Positions 1 through 5,885 of a DNA stretch of 9,767 nt are shown one piece after another. The stretch lies in NCBI GenBank assembly GCA_913020235.1, contig CAJWBT010000063.1, positions 1 through 9,767 of the forward strand, in the 5' to 3' direction. The translations under genes were made by a program, and so were the position numbers. Numbering within the stretch: position 1 is the first letter of the stretch; each line of letters starts with the position of its first letter. Origin of the DNA: an uncultured Chloroflexota bacterium (GTDB lineage: Bacteria > Chloroflexota > Dehalococcoidia > UBA3495). The notes beneath the pieces were generated by a model. It did no database searches, had not been told where the DNA came from, and saw only the letters and a program-made list of their open reading frames with translations.

Positions 1-508
1 TCTCCCCGGCCTGGGCCGCGGCCAGGTTGTGGCGATAGGGCTCCACCGCGCCGACCCCTTGAACGTATACTCCTCCGAGGCACGCCGGGTTGGCCATCGG
101 CTCGATCTTCACCACTTCCTCGGGCGTCATCCACTCCACGCCAAGCTCCCGGACTTCCTTCTGCCACTTCAGGTCTTCATGGAAGGCCCGGACCTCTTCC
201 TCATCAAAGGCCAGTTTCAGCCGGTTGCAAACCTGGAACTGGTTGTCAACGCCGCCCGCTTCTCTCATCTCCCCCGCCAGGGTGCCGTGCCGCTGCAGAG
301 ACCAGATGCTGAAGTCCAGGAGTGGGTCCGGAAGGCCAGCGCCATCCAGGGGGCCCATTTCGCCAAAGGCGAAGCCCGAAGCGTGGCTGCCCACCGAGTC
401 CCTTTCCAGGATCGTTACCTTCATGCCCCGCCGGGCCAGCAGGTAGGCGGTAAGGCAGCCGACGATACCGCCTCCAACGACGATTGCGTCCCTCGTTTCA
501 TTGACCAC
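1..508 (-). CDS. FAD-dependent oxidoreductase, DAO family (N-terminal part, cut by window edge)
   Basis: The first 169 residues of a D-amino-acid-oxidase-like flavoprotein are visible; the rest lies to the left of the window. The N-terminus has a dinucleotide-binding Rossmann fold: a beta strand into VVGGGIVG (about residues 10-17, GxGxxG), then a helix, then ILERD with Glu35, which would bind the FAD ribose. A GSHASGFAFGEM stretch follows, resembling the SxxS/AG segment after the first helix in glycine oxidase, sarcosine oxidase and DadA relatives. Family members oxidise amines or amino acids using FAD; the substrate cannot be told from this part. The start chosen is GTG at 508, preceded by GGGAG about 9 bases upstream. 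The next in-frame start candidates lie inside the Rossmann fold. No signal peptide is seen, so it is probably cytoplasmic. The family call is firm and the substrate is unknown. Confidence 0.85.
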   Translation of the reverse strand, partial: MVNETRDAIVVGGGIVGCLTAYLLARRGMKVTILERDSVGSHASGFAFGEMGPLDGAGLPDPLLDFSIWSLQRHGTLAGEMREAGGVDNQFQVCNRLKLAFDEEEVRAFHEDLKWQKEVRELGVEWMTPEEVVKIEPMANPACLGGVYVQGVGAVEPYRHNLAAAQAGE

Positions 509-649
509 TTGCAGCTTCTCCCTTGACCCTGGCTTGGCTTCCCCGCGACTAAAGAGGAGATTAGCAGCCGGGCCGCGGAATATCAACAATTAGCGCGGGG
601 ATTAACGCAGGCAAGCCAGACTTCGCCTCGTCTCTCCCCCCAGTCAAGT

Positions 650-804
650 GTCTCGTAAATGGTTTGGTACCCGGTCTGTCATCCCGGTCCTTCCGCGGAA
701 GGGGGACCCCGCTAACACTTCTCTGGATTCCGGCTTCCGCCGGAAAGACGATCGACAGGAGGGAATTTCGCACAACTTCGCTGATGTAAGGCTATTTACG
801 AGAC
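650..804. mobile_element. Putative MITE-like element with 11-bp terminal inverted repeats
   Basis: GTCTCGTAAAT at 650-660 is repeated as its exact reverse complement, ATTTACGAGAC, at 794-804. The 155-bp interval contains a palindromic repeat (678-749) and no coding capacity. The layout, short terminal inverted repeats around a non-coding core, is that of a miniature inverted-repeat element or a mobilised repeat cassette. I see no clear target-site duplication: the bases outside the two ends differ. It sits 6 bp past the stop codon of the MDMPI-like gene, so a transcript running through could fold it into a hairpin structure and end or be stabilised there. Mobility is inferred. Confidence 0.45.
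678..749. repeat. Palindromic intergenic repeat of the PAEAGIQ/FRRKPESR type
   Basis: The unit begins GTCATCCCGG and ends near CCGGAAAGAC. It contains a perfect 14-bp palindrome, CCTTCCGCGGAAGG (689-702), and a hairpin with a 7-bp stem, TTCCGGC/GCCGGAA (728-734 with 739-745, loop TTCC). In translation its minus strand gives VFPAEAGIQ and FRRKPESR, strings known from a very widespread dispersed bacterial repeat often mis-annotated as protein. It is a REP/NEMIS-like non-coding repeat. Other copies should exist elsewhere in this genome. Confidence 0.7.
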
Positions 805-810
805 GGTGCG

Positions 811-1644
811 CTAGAACCCTTTGAACCACTCCTCGAACCGCTGGAGCAGTGAGGCGTCGCCGTCCACGGACAGCCGGCCGGCGGCGACACCAGCGGCGGC
901 GGTGAGCCGCCCGTACAGGTACAGCAGGTAAGAGTCAGCGTCGCACCGCACCACTACGCCGGCCTTCGATCCACCGGCCGGAACGACCCGGAAGCTGTCG
1001 CCCATGACGACCACTTCGTGCCCGCTGGCGGCCGGAGCCGTAACCTCGAACCGGAAGACCGCCGGGGCGTCCAGCGGAGGACCGGGGCGGAAGCTCGCCT
1101 GTATCCAGGAGAGGGCAATATCCAGCAACACCGGAACGCTTTCCGGGTCCAGGCGGGCCCCGGCGTCGACCCCTGACCGGATGTCCCAGTCGTGAATAGC
1201 CAGCTCTTGAACGCGCAGGTCCACGTACTCTTCTGCTGGCATGCTACCCTTCCTGGCGTGCCAGCACGGTGTGTCCCGGCCTTTGGCGCTGAAGCTATCC
1301 AGCAGCCCGGTCAGCTCCTCGTGCCGGGCGACGAAGGTCGGCAGGAGTTGCTCGCCCAGCTCTTTTCGCAAGGCGATGTCCCGCATGACGTTGGATGCCG
1401 ACAGGCCTTTCAAGTCTACGGATTCGAAGCCCGGCGGTGGCGAGGAGTCGCCGGCCATCCCCCGGCGCATGCTTTCGAGCTGGCGGCCCGCTCCCGAAGT
1501 CACGTGGGCCACCACGTCCCGCACCTCCCAGAGAGCGCAGGCGCTGGGCTGGGCCCACTCTTCCTGGGGCAGGCCGGCCAGAAACCCCCGCAGCCGGTCG
1601 GACAGACCCCGAATCAAGGCTATACGGCTAGCAATCTGGTCCAT
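811..1644 (-). CDS. Maleylpyruvate isomerase-like (MDMPI/DinB-fold) metal-binding protein
   Basis: This 277-residue protein has the two-part layout of the mycothiol-dependent maleylpyruvate isomerase family: an N-terminal four-helix DinB-like domain (about residues 1-165) and a C-terminal SCP2-like alpha/beta domain (about 190-277, ending in a GRLSVDGD...FEEWFKGF helix). Three likely divalent-metal ligands are visible: His47 in VVAHVTSG, and Glu147 and His151 in QELAIHDWDIR. They match the His/Glu/His pattern of the characterised actinobacterial enzyme. Members use a thiol cofactor for isomerisation or transfer, but many have unknown substrates. I chose ATG 1644 because GGAGGA lies 7 bases upstream. 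An in-frame ATG at 1659 would give five extra residues but contains that ribosome binding site within its own codons. No partner gene of aromatic catabolism is adjacent. Confidence 0.82.
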   Translation of the reverse strand: MDQIASRIALIRGLSDRLRGFLAGLPQEEWAQPSACALWEVRDVVAHVTSGAGRQLESMRRGMAGDSSPPPGFESVDLKGLSASNVMRDIALRKELGEQLLPTFVARHEELTGLLDSFSAKGRDTPCWHARKGSMPAEEYVDLRVQELAIHDWDIRSGVDAGARLDPESVPVLLDIALSWIQASFRPGPPLDAPAVFRFEVTAPAASGHEVVVMGDSFRVVPAGGSKAGVVVRCDADSYLLYLYGRLTAAAGVAAGRLSVDGDASLLQRFEEWFKGF

Positions 1645-2089
1645 CGGATGTTCCTCCATCGGTATTGTAGCGTGCGCCTATCGTCGCGAGCCGCACGTCT
1701 CGATGTACGGGACGGTTCGGTTCGGCGGTGGCGGTCCGCCGGGGGACTGGTATACAATCCCAGCGCCATTCCGGCACTCCACCAGGGAAGCTTCGAAGCC
1801 GTCGAAGATTGGCTGGTTCGCCCGGCGCCGGACCGGGTGCCTTCAGACAGGAAGAGATACGAGTGAACAACTGTCTTGCCCGCCGGGAACCTCGGCGATG
1901 CTGAGGTATTCCTGTCTGGTCATCGGCGTTCTCTTCGCACTGATAGTGTTGACGGCGCTGCTAACCTGCCGGCTCACCGGTTTTCCGGTGTCCGGCCAGC
2001 CCGGCGCAGGACCAACGGAGCCGTCCAGCCACGAGCTTGGGATGCAGGGGTTCCCCGGCGTGGAGACAACATCCTCCGTCTACGCGGAC
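1645..2089. other. Long intergenic stretch with one possible small gene
   Basis: This 445-bp interval lies between two minus-strand genes and holds one candidate plus-strand small gene (1898-2095). A TACAAT hexamer lies on the plus strand at 1753-1758, but there is no fitting -35. A second TACAAT lies on the minus strand (1669-1664), only 20 bases before the MDMPI-like start and also without a good -35. Long open frames reading through the region on the plus strand are antisense continuations of the MDMPI-like gene and have no domain-like composition. Confidence 0.5.
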
Positions 2090-2095
2090 CTATAG
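1898..2095 (+). CDS. Possible small single-pass membrane protein (65 aa), unrecognised
   Basis: The predicted protein starts MLRYSCLVIGVLFALIV. It has one clear hydrophobic segment (about residues 6-23) with one basic residue before it and one just after it, then a tail rich in Gly, Pro, Ser and Thr that ends YADL. That is the shape of a signal-anchored or secreted small protein. A lipoprotein is possible, since LLTC precedes residue 25, but Thr at -1 makes a poor lipobox. No family is recognised. The ribosome binding site is weak (GGGAA, about 9 bases upstream). Its last 6 bp overlap the convergent yraN stop. The frame is open far upstream, which lowers the value of the length alone; the hydrophobic stretch is the main argument that it is real. 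Confidence 0.35.
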   Translation: MLRYSCLVIGVLFALIVLTALLTCRLTGFPVSGQPGAGPTEPSSHELGMQGFPGVETTSSVYADL

Positions 2096-2458
2096 CTGGA
2101 TGGCGTGGCGGAGGTGGTGGATTCGGGGCACCTCGCGGCCCCGGTCAAGGTGAACGCAAACGAGGTCGATGCGCCACTCAGTCTGTTCCCCGGTCCGGCG
2201 CTGGATATAGTCCTCGCAGGTGGTCACCAGCCGCCGCATTTTGGCCGCGGAGAGGGATTCCTCGGGAGCGCCGAAGCCGCCGCCACGGCGGGTGCGCACC
2301 TCGACGAAGACCAACTCCTCGCCGTCCCTGGCCACGATATCCACCTCGCCAAAGCGGCAGCGATATTTGGTGTCCAGAATGCAGTAGCCCCGTTCCTCGA
2401 GAAACCTCCCGGCCAGCTCCTCTCCCCAGTCACCCAGCTGAGCCCGCGGTGTCGGCAT
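2090..2458 (-). CDS. yraN: UPF0102 family protein YraN (endonuclease-like fold)
   Basis: This 122-residue protein is the usual length for the YraN/UPF0102 family. It begins with the family signature LGDWGEELAGRFLEERGYCILDTKYR. It continues with GEVDIVARDG and ELVFVEVRTRR, which supply the Glu, Asp and ExK/R-like residues of the restriction-endonuclease-like fold; here the last position is Arg (EVR) where many members have Lys. The family's molecular role is not established, and a nucleic-acid-processing role is inferred from the fold. The ATG at 2458 follows the rnhB stop by a single base (TGA-G-ATG), so translation is probably coupled. rnhB-yraN adjacency is common in bacteria and supports both calls. 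Confidence 0.93.
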   Translation of the reverse strand: MPTPRAQLGDWGEELAGRFLEERGYCILDTKYRCRFGEVDIVARDGEELVFVEVRTRRGGGFGAPEESLSAAKMRRLVTTCEDYIQRRTGEQTEWRIDLVCVHLDRGREVPRIHHLRHAIQL

Positions 2459-2459
2459 C

Positions 2460-3095
2460 TCAGCCGCCCCCCAGCAGCTTGACGGTTTCCCGCACCGGAC
2501 CGAAGGAGCGGCGATGGATGTCGCATGGCCCCAGCTTTCGAAGCTGTTCCAGGTGATGGGCGGTCGGATAGCCCTTGTGCCGGGCAAAGGAGTAGCCGGG
2601 AAAACGGGCGTCCGCCTCCAGCATCCAGCGGTCTCGAGTTACCTTGGCCACGTTGGACGCGGCGGCGATGGAGTAGCTGAGGCTGTCGCCCCGGACCACG
2701 GTTTGAAAGGGGAAAGGGCATTCCCGCAGGTGAACGAAGTCGAACAGCAGGTGGGCGGGGCGAACCGCCAGCGCCGCAACGGCCCGCATCATGGCCTCGA
2801 TGGTTGCGTGCCCGATGCCCAGACGGTCGATCTCTTCCGGGCCTGCGTGGCCAACCCCTACTGCCAGCGCGTGCTTCCGGATCGCGACCACCGCTCGCTC
2901 ACGGCGGGCGGGAGACAGCGCTTTGCTGTCATCCAACAAGTCCAGCCACGTCTCGAACCCGGATAGATCGGGAGACAGTATGACGGCGGCGGCCACCACC
3001 GGCCCGGCCAACGGCCCCCTTCCTGCCTCGTCCACGCCAGCCACCAAGTGGACTCCTCGCTGGTAGAGCACCTGTTCCATCGACAAATCAGGCAT
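2460..3095 (-). CDS. rnhB: Ribonuclease HII
   Basis: RNase HII cuts the RNA strand of RNA/DNA hybrids and removes single misincorporated ribonucleotides from DNA, using Mg or Mn, in the cytoplasm. The 211-residue length is typical. The signature GVDEAGRGPLAGPVV carries catalytic Asp22 and Glu23. DDSKALS follows at 55-61. Asp119 (LLFDFVHL) and Asp137 (VRGDSLS) complete the acidic set with the same 18-residue spacing as in E. coli RnhB. The AAASNVAKVTRDRWM helix (144-158) has Asn148 where Ile is usual, a small oddity. The ATG at 3095 overlaps the mnmA stop by 8 bp. A second in-frame ATG at 3080 has no better ribosome binding site. It is read in a tight mnmA-rnhB-yraN transcription unit. Confidence 0.96.
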   Translation of the reverse strand: MPDLSMEQVLYQRGVHLVAGVDEAGRGPLAGPVVAAAVILSPDLSGFETWLDLLDDSKALSPARRERAVVAIRKHALAVGVGHAGPEEIDRLGIGHATIEAMMRAVAALAVRPAHLLFDFVHLRECPFPFQTVVRGDSLSYSIAAASNVAKVTRDRWMLEADARFPGYSFARHKGYPTAHHLEQLRKLGPCDIHRRSFGPVRETVKLLGGG

Positions 3096-4221
3096 ACGTC
3101 CCGTATCCGGCGGAAAGTTCTTTAGGAGGGTCCCCCGCCGTCTCCCCGCATGGAATATCCCTCTCAATGGTCCCGCCGCCCAAGAGCACATCACCCTGAT
3201 AAAACACCGCCGCCTGGCCGGGGGTAACCGCCCGCTGCGGCCGCTCAAAGCAGACCAGAGCACCTTCCGGCCGCGGCCGCAAAACCGCCCGGACCTCTTC
3301 GGACTTGTAGCGGATCTTCACCCCCACCTCCACCGGTCCGTCTGGAGGCCGCCCCAGGGTGTAATTGATCCGGGAGGTCCACATCCGCGATTGGTACAGG
3401 GCCTCCTCGGGCCCGACCACCACCCGGTTGGCCTCGGGTTCCAGCCGCAGCACGTAAGACGGGTCTCCGCTGGCGATGCCCAATCCGCGGCGTTGCCCCA
3501 CGGTGAAGGACTCGATGCCCTGGTGCCGGCCCAGCAGTTCCCCTTTTTGGTCGACGATGGGGCCGGGGATAGATGGCACCCGTCCTTTCAAGAAGGACTT
3601 GTAGTCGCCAGAGGGAACGAAGCAGATGTCCTGGCTATCCGGCTTTCCCGCGTTGCCGAACCCGGCGTCTTTTGCCATCTGCCGGATGGCGTCTTTCGGG
3701 TAAGCGCCCACCGGCATCAGGGTGCGGGTTAGCTCCCGCTGCCCCATGCCGAAGAGCACGTACGATTGGTCCTTGCCCTGGTCCACCGCCTTCTTGAGCA
3801 CCATCCCGTCCGGGGTGCCCTCGATTATGGCGTAGTGGCCGGTGGCCACGAAATCCGCATTCAGCGCCGCCGCCCGGGTCATCAGGAAATTGAACTTGAT
3901 CTTGTCGTTGCAGGCGATGCAGGGGTGGGGTGTGCGGCCTTTCTGGTACTCGGAGCAGAAGTAGTCGATTACGTGGACCTGGAACTCTTGCTGAACGTTG
4001 AGGACGTAGTGGGGGATGCCCAGCCGGCGGCACACCGTCCTGGCGTCCTCGACGTCGTCTACGGTGCAGCAACCCCTGTAGTGGGGGGGAAGGTCGGCGT
4101 GCTCCAGTCCGAACAGCTTCATGGTCACGCCCACGACCTCGTAGCCCTGCCGCTGGAGCAGCAGCGCTGCCACCGACGAGTCCACTCCGCCGCTCATGGC
4201 GACGGCCACCTTCTTTACCAT
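3088..4221 (-). CDS. mnmA: tRNA-specific 2-thiouridylase MnmA
   Basis: MnmA adenylates and thiolates U34 of Lys, Glu and Gln tRNAs (s2U34), taking sulfur from a cysteine-desulfurase relay. The 377-residue protein shows the ATP-pyrophosphatase loop SGGVDSS (10-16), the HPCIACN motif with Cys101 and Cys104, the GHYA stretch (128-131), KPDSQDICFV with Cys200, and the VGQRRGLGI segment of the central domain. Cys101 and Cys200 correspond to the catalytic pair known in E. coli; Cys104 completes the set proposed in some studies to hold an Fe-S cluster. Extra cysteines are present (Cys51-Cys52 in RGCCTVDD, Cys64, Cys89). The ATG at 4221 has GAGGT about 10 bases upstream, and longer upstream frames lack homology to the family. 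It is first in the unit with rnhB and yraN. Confidence 0.97.
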   Translation of the reverse strand: MVKKVAVAMSGGVDSSVAALLLQRQGYEVVGVTMKLFGLEHADLPPHYRGCCTVDDVEDARTVCRRLGIPHYVLNVQQEFQVHVIDYFCSEYQKGRTPHPCIACNDKIKFNFLMTRAAALNADFVATGHYAIIEGTPDGMVLKKAVDQGKDQSYVLFGMGQRELTRTLMPVGAYPKDAIRQMAKDAGFGNAGKPDSQDICFVPSGDYKSFLKGRVPSIPGPIVDQKGELLGRHQGIESFTVGQRRGLGIASGDPSYVLRLEPEANRVVVGPEEALYQSRMWTSRINYTLGRPPDGPVEVGVKIRYKSEEVRAVLRPRPEGALVCFERPQRAVTPGQAAVFYQGDVLLGGGTIERDIPCGETAGDPPKELSAGYGTYA

Positions 4222-4316
4222 TGGCCCGCGCACCTCTAGAAAACAGCCTAGCATAGCGAGCGTTGGGGGTCCAACAGGAGGGCAGAGGTGGACCAATTCC
4301 CTGAGTGAATCGCGAG

Positions 4317-4345
4317 TTGACAGTCCCCTACGGCCCGTCTACAAT
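4317..4345 (+). promoter_or_regulatory. Near-consensus sigma-70 type promoter for the zinc-ribbon gene cluster
   Basis: TTGACA at 4317-4322 is a perfect -35 hexamer. TACAAT at 4340-4345 is a -10 hexamer with one mismatch. The spacer is exactly 17 bases. The expected start of transcription is near 4352, which leaves a leader of about 120 bases before the first zinc-ribbon gene at 4473. It lies in the divergent gap between mnmA (leftward) and the cluster (rightward). This is the best promoter in the window. Confidence 0.7.
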
Positions 4346-4472
4346 CCGGCCCATCCGGGTGCTGAGTTGGGGAAAGTTACGGCATTCGAATCGAACCAGA
4401 TAGGATCTGCCGCGCTTCGTCGAGATAAACGGTACGCGGTTACTCGCGGGGGCAGCAGACGGGGGGGATGTC

Positions 4473-4952
4473 ATGGCCTATGAACAGCAGAGCGGTGGGT
4501 CGACCAGGGGGTTCTGCGCCCAATGCGGGCAGCGGCTCGAAGCGAATACCGGCTTTTGTCCATCCTGCGGAACCGCAACCAGCGCCCAGGCTAGCCCGAA
4601 CCCGGCCGCCGGCGGGGGGGCGATACGCACGGACCACATCAAGTACCGTAACATGATCATGCAGGTTGTGCTGGCCATCGTGACGTTTGGTATCTACACG
4701 ATCTACTGGTACTACGTGACCCTTGACGAGCTGCACAAGGCGAACGGCAAGGCGGAAGGGGCGGGTATGTGGACGGTTCTTTCGATTATCCCAATAGCCA
4801 ATTTGTTCGCTTACTGGCATCACTCCTTCGAGTACGCCGGGTTCACCAACAGCAAATACCCGGGGATTGCCATCTTCATACTGTGGATCGTCTTCAGCCC
4901 GGTGGTCTGGTTCCTGGTCCAGTCGGACCTGAACCGGGTGGCATCCCGCTGA
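4473..4952 (+). CDS. Zinc-ribbon plus DUF4234 membrane protein
   Basis: This 159-residue protein starts with one zinc ribbon (CAQC at 15-18, CPSC at 29-32), predicted to bind one zinc. An Ala/Gly/Pro-rich linker of about 25 residues follows. The rest (about 55-155) is a DUF4234 membrane domain: KYRNMIMQVVLAIVTFGIYTIYWYY is the typical first segment, followed by a segment around WTVLSIIPIANLFAYW and a last one around AIFILWIVFSPVVWFLV. Three or so membrane helices are expected, with the ribbon probably cytoplasmic. The function of DUF4234 is unknown. A G-rich stretch (GGGGGGG) just upstream of the ATG may serve as the ribosome binding site. It is the first of three genes with ribbons in the same register and is the one served directly by the 4317-4345 promoter. 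Confidence 0.88.
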   Translation: MAYEQQSGGSTRGFCAQCGQRLEANTGFCPSCGTATSAQASPNPAAGGGAIRTDHIKYRNMIMQVVLAIVTFGIYTIYWYYVTLDELHKANGKAEGAGMWTVLSIIPIANLFAYWHHSFEYAGFTNSKYPGIAIFILWIVFSPVVWFLVQSDLNRVASR

Positions 4953-5107
4953 CGCCGGGCCATCTGCGACGGAGCGGATTGGTCGAACCCAGAGCAGCAC
5001 CTTTGGCCGCTCCGAAAGGCGATTGCTTCCAGACCGAGTTGACTCTTGACGTTCGCACACCGGTCCTCCACCGGGCGGAGAAAACCTTTCCCGCTTGAGG
5101 AAGGAAG

Positions 5108-5785
5108 ATGGTACAAGGCCAGGAACTCATCGATAGCAGCCAGAGGTTCTGCACCAGCTGCGGCAAAGGCGTCTCTCAGGATTTCAGCTACTGCCCCTAC
5201 TGTGGACAGAGAGCCGCAGGCGAACCCTCGTACTGCTCCCACTGCGGGGGGAGCATCAGTGTGGGTGTCCGCTTCTGCCTTACCTGCGGGACCGCAGTTG
5301 GGGCAGAAGCGGTGCAAACCTCTCATGCAGAGGCGATACTGGGCAAACTGGCCCGAGCAATGGAACTAACGGGTCTGGATTCAAGGCCCACAGACACTCC
5401 TGAGTTCATCCGCGCCTATGTTCAGGAAGTGTCTGGATGGGAGATCCGGGCAAGCATCTTTTTTCTAGTGTCAGTGCTAGATGCCGGCCGTGCTGAGCCG
5501 AGTGATGTCGACCGCCTGATCCAGAGGGGGAAGCAGTGGTGCAAACAACGCACCGGTGCCATACCATTCTTGCACAATCCCTCGCTGAATCTCGTATTGC
5601 TGCATGACGGTCAGCTGCCAAAAGGTTTCATAAAGGGCAAGCTTGACAAATCGGGTTTGTACAGGGTAATGCTGGCGAGCATTACTTTGATCGACGTTGT
5701 CGGTGAAGTCATAGAGCAGGAAAAGAGCTGGGCCCTCCAAGGCACGGCAAGAGAGGCCGTACATCGAGCCTCCATGATCCTCTAG
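5108..5785 (+). CDS. Double zinc-ribbon protein with unrecognised C-terminal domain
   Basis: The 225-residue product carries four CxxC pairs (15/18, 29/32, 43/46, 57/60), making two zinc ribbons, then about 150 residues I cannot assign to a family. The C-terminal part reads like a soluble alpha/beta domain: an amphipathic helix from about 75, FFLVSVLDAG near 119, a basic helix with GKQWCKQR, then a beta-like NLVLLHDG stretch and GLYRVMLASITLIDVV. No membrane segment is convincing. Strong Shine-Dalgarno signal: GAGGAAGGAAG directly before the ATG. GC falls to about 47-48% over 5581-5700 (counted by eye), against about 73% in a sample of the LLM gene, so this domain may have been acquired separately. 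It sits 155 bp after the DUF4234 gene and 100 bp before the RDD gene. Confidence 0.85.
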   Translation: MVQGQELIDSSQRFCTSCGKGVSQDFSYCPYCGQRAAGEPSYCSHCGGSISVGVRFCLTCGTAVGAEAVQTSHAEAILGKLARAMELTGLDSRPTDTPEFIRAYVQEVSGWEIRASIFFLVSVLDAGRAEPSDVDRLIQRGKQWCKQRTGAIPFLHNPSLNLVLLHDGQLPKGFIKGKLDKSGLYRVMLASITLIDVVGEVIEQEKSWALQGTAREAVHRASMIL

Positions 5786-5885
5786 TACTCGGTCAGCTTA
5801 ATTGCTGGCGCCCTAGAGAAAGCGGGGCTCGGGACGTGAGCGCGGGTAGCCACGCGAATCAACCGCACCCGGAAAGGGGGTAGTA

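Larger units (their letters stand above)
509..810. other. Gene-free stretch carrying palindromic repeats
   Basis: This stretch of about 300 bp lies between the start of the FAD oxidoreductase gene and the stop of the MDMPI-like gene, both on the minus strand. Short open frames in it translate to the PAEAGIQ and FRRKPESR type strings that come from a repeat family, not from real proteins. The 5' part (509-649) should hold the promoter of the oxidoreductase gene, but I see no convincing -35/-10 pair. The 3' part is the inverted-repeat element described separately. Confidence 0.6.

Noticed and set aside
561..829. Two small minus-strand frames with PAEAGIQ and FRRKPESR strings
   Set aside because: These are translations of a dispersed palindromic repeat, a frequent source of false small proteins.
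1192..2095. Long plus-strand open frames of 224 and 284 codons opposite the MDMPI-like gene
   Set aside because: They lie mostly antisense to a well-supported gene, are rich in Arg, Pro and Ser as GC-rich shadow frames are, and show no domain. Only the last 65 codons with a hydrophobic segment were kept as a weak candidate.
1876..2556. 226-codon plus-strand open frame
   Set aside because: Arg/Pro/Gly-rich translation antisense to yraN and rnhB; no plausible start signal or domain.
4251..4274. TTGGAC with TAGGCT 18 bases downstream on the minus strand as the mnmA promoter
   Set aside because: Both hexamers match the consensus only partly and the spacer is long; too weak to list as a feature.
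4440..5060. 206-codon minus-strand open frame opposite the DUF4234 gene
   Set aside because: Complementary to a gene with clear zinc-ribbon and membrane-domain features; its own translation has no recognisable motif.
5039..5074. TTGACT and TTGACG hexamers as a promoter before the second zinc-ribbon gene
   Set aside because: No -10-like hexamer lies 16-18 bases downstream of either; the sequence there is GC-rich.
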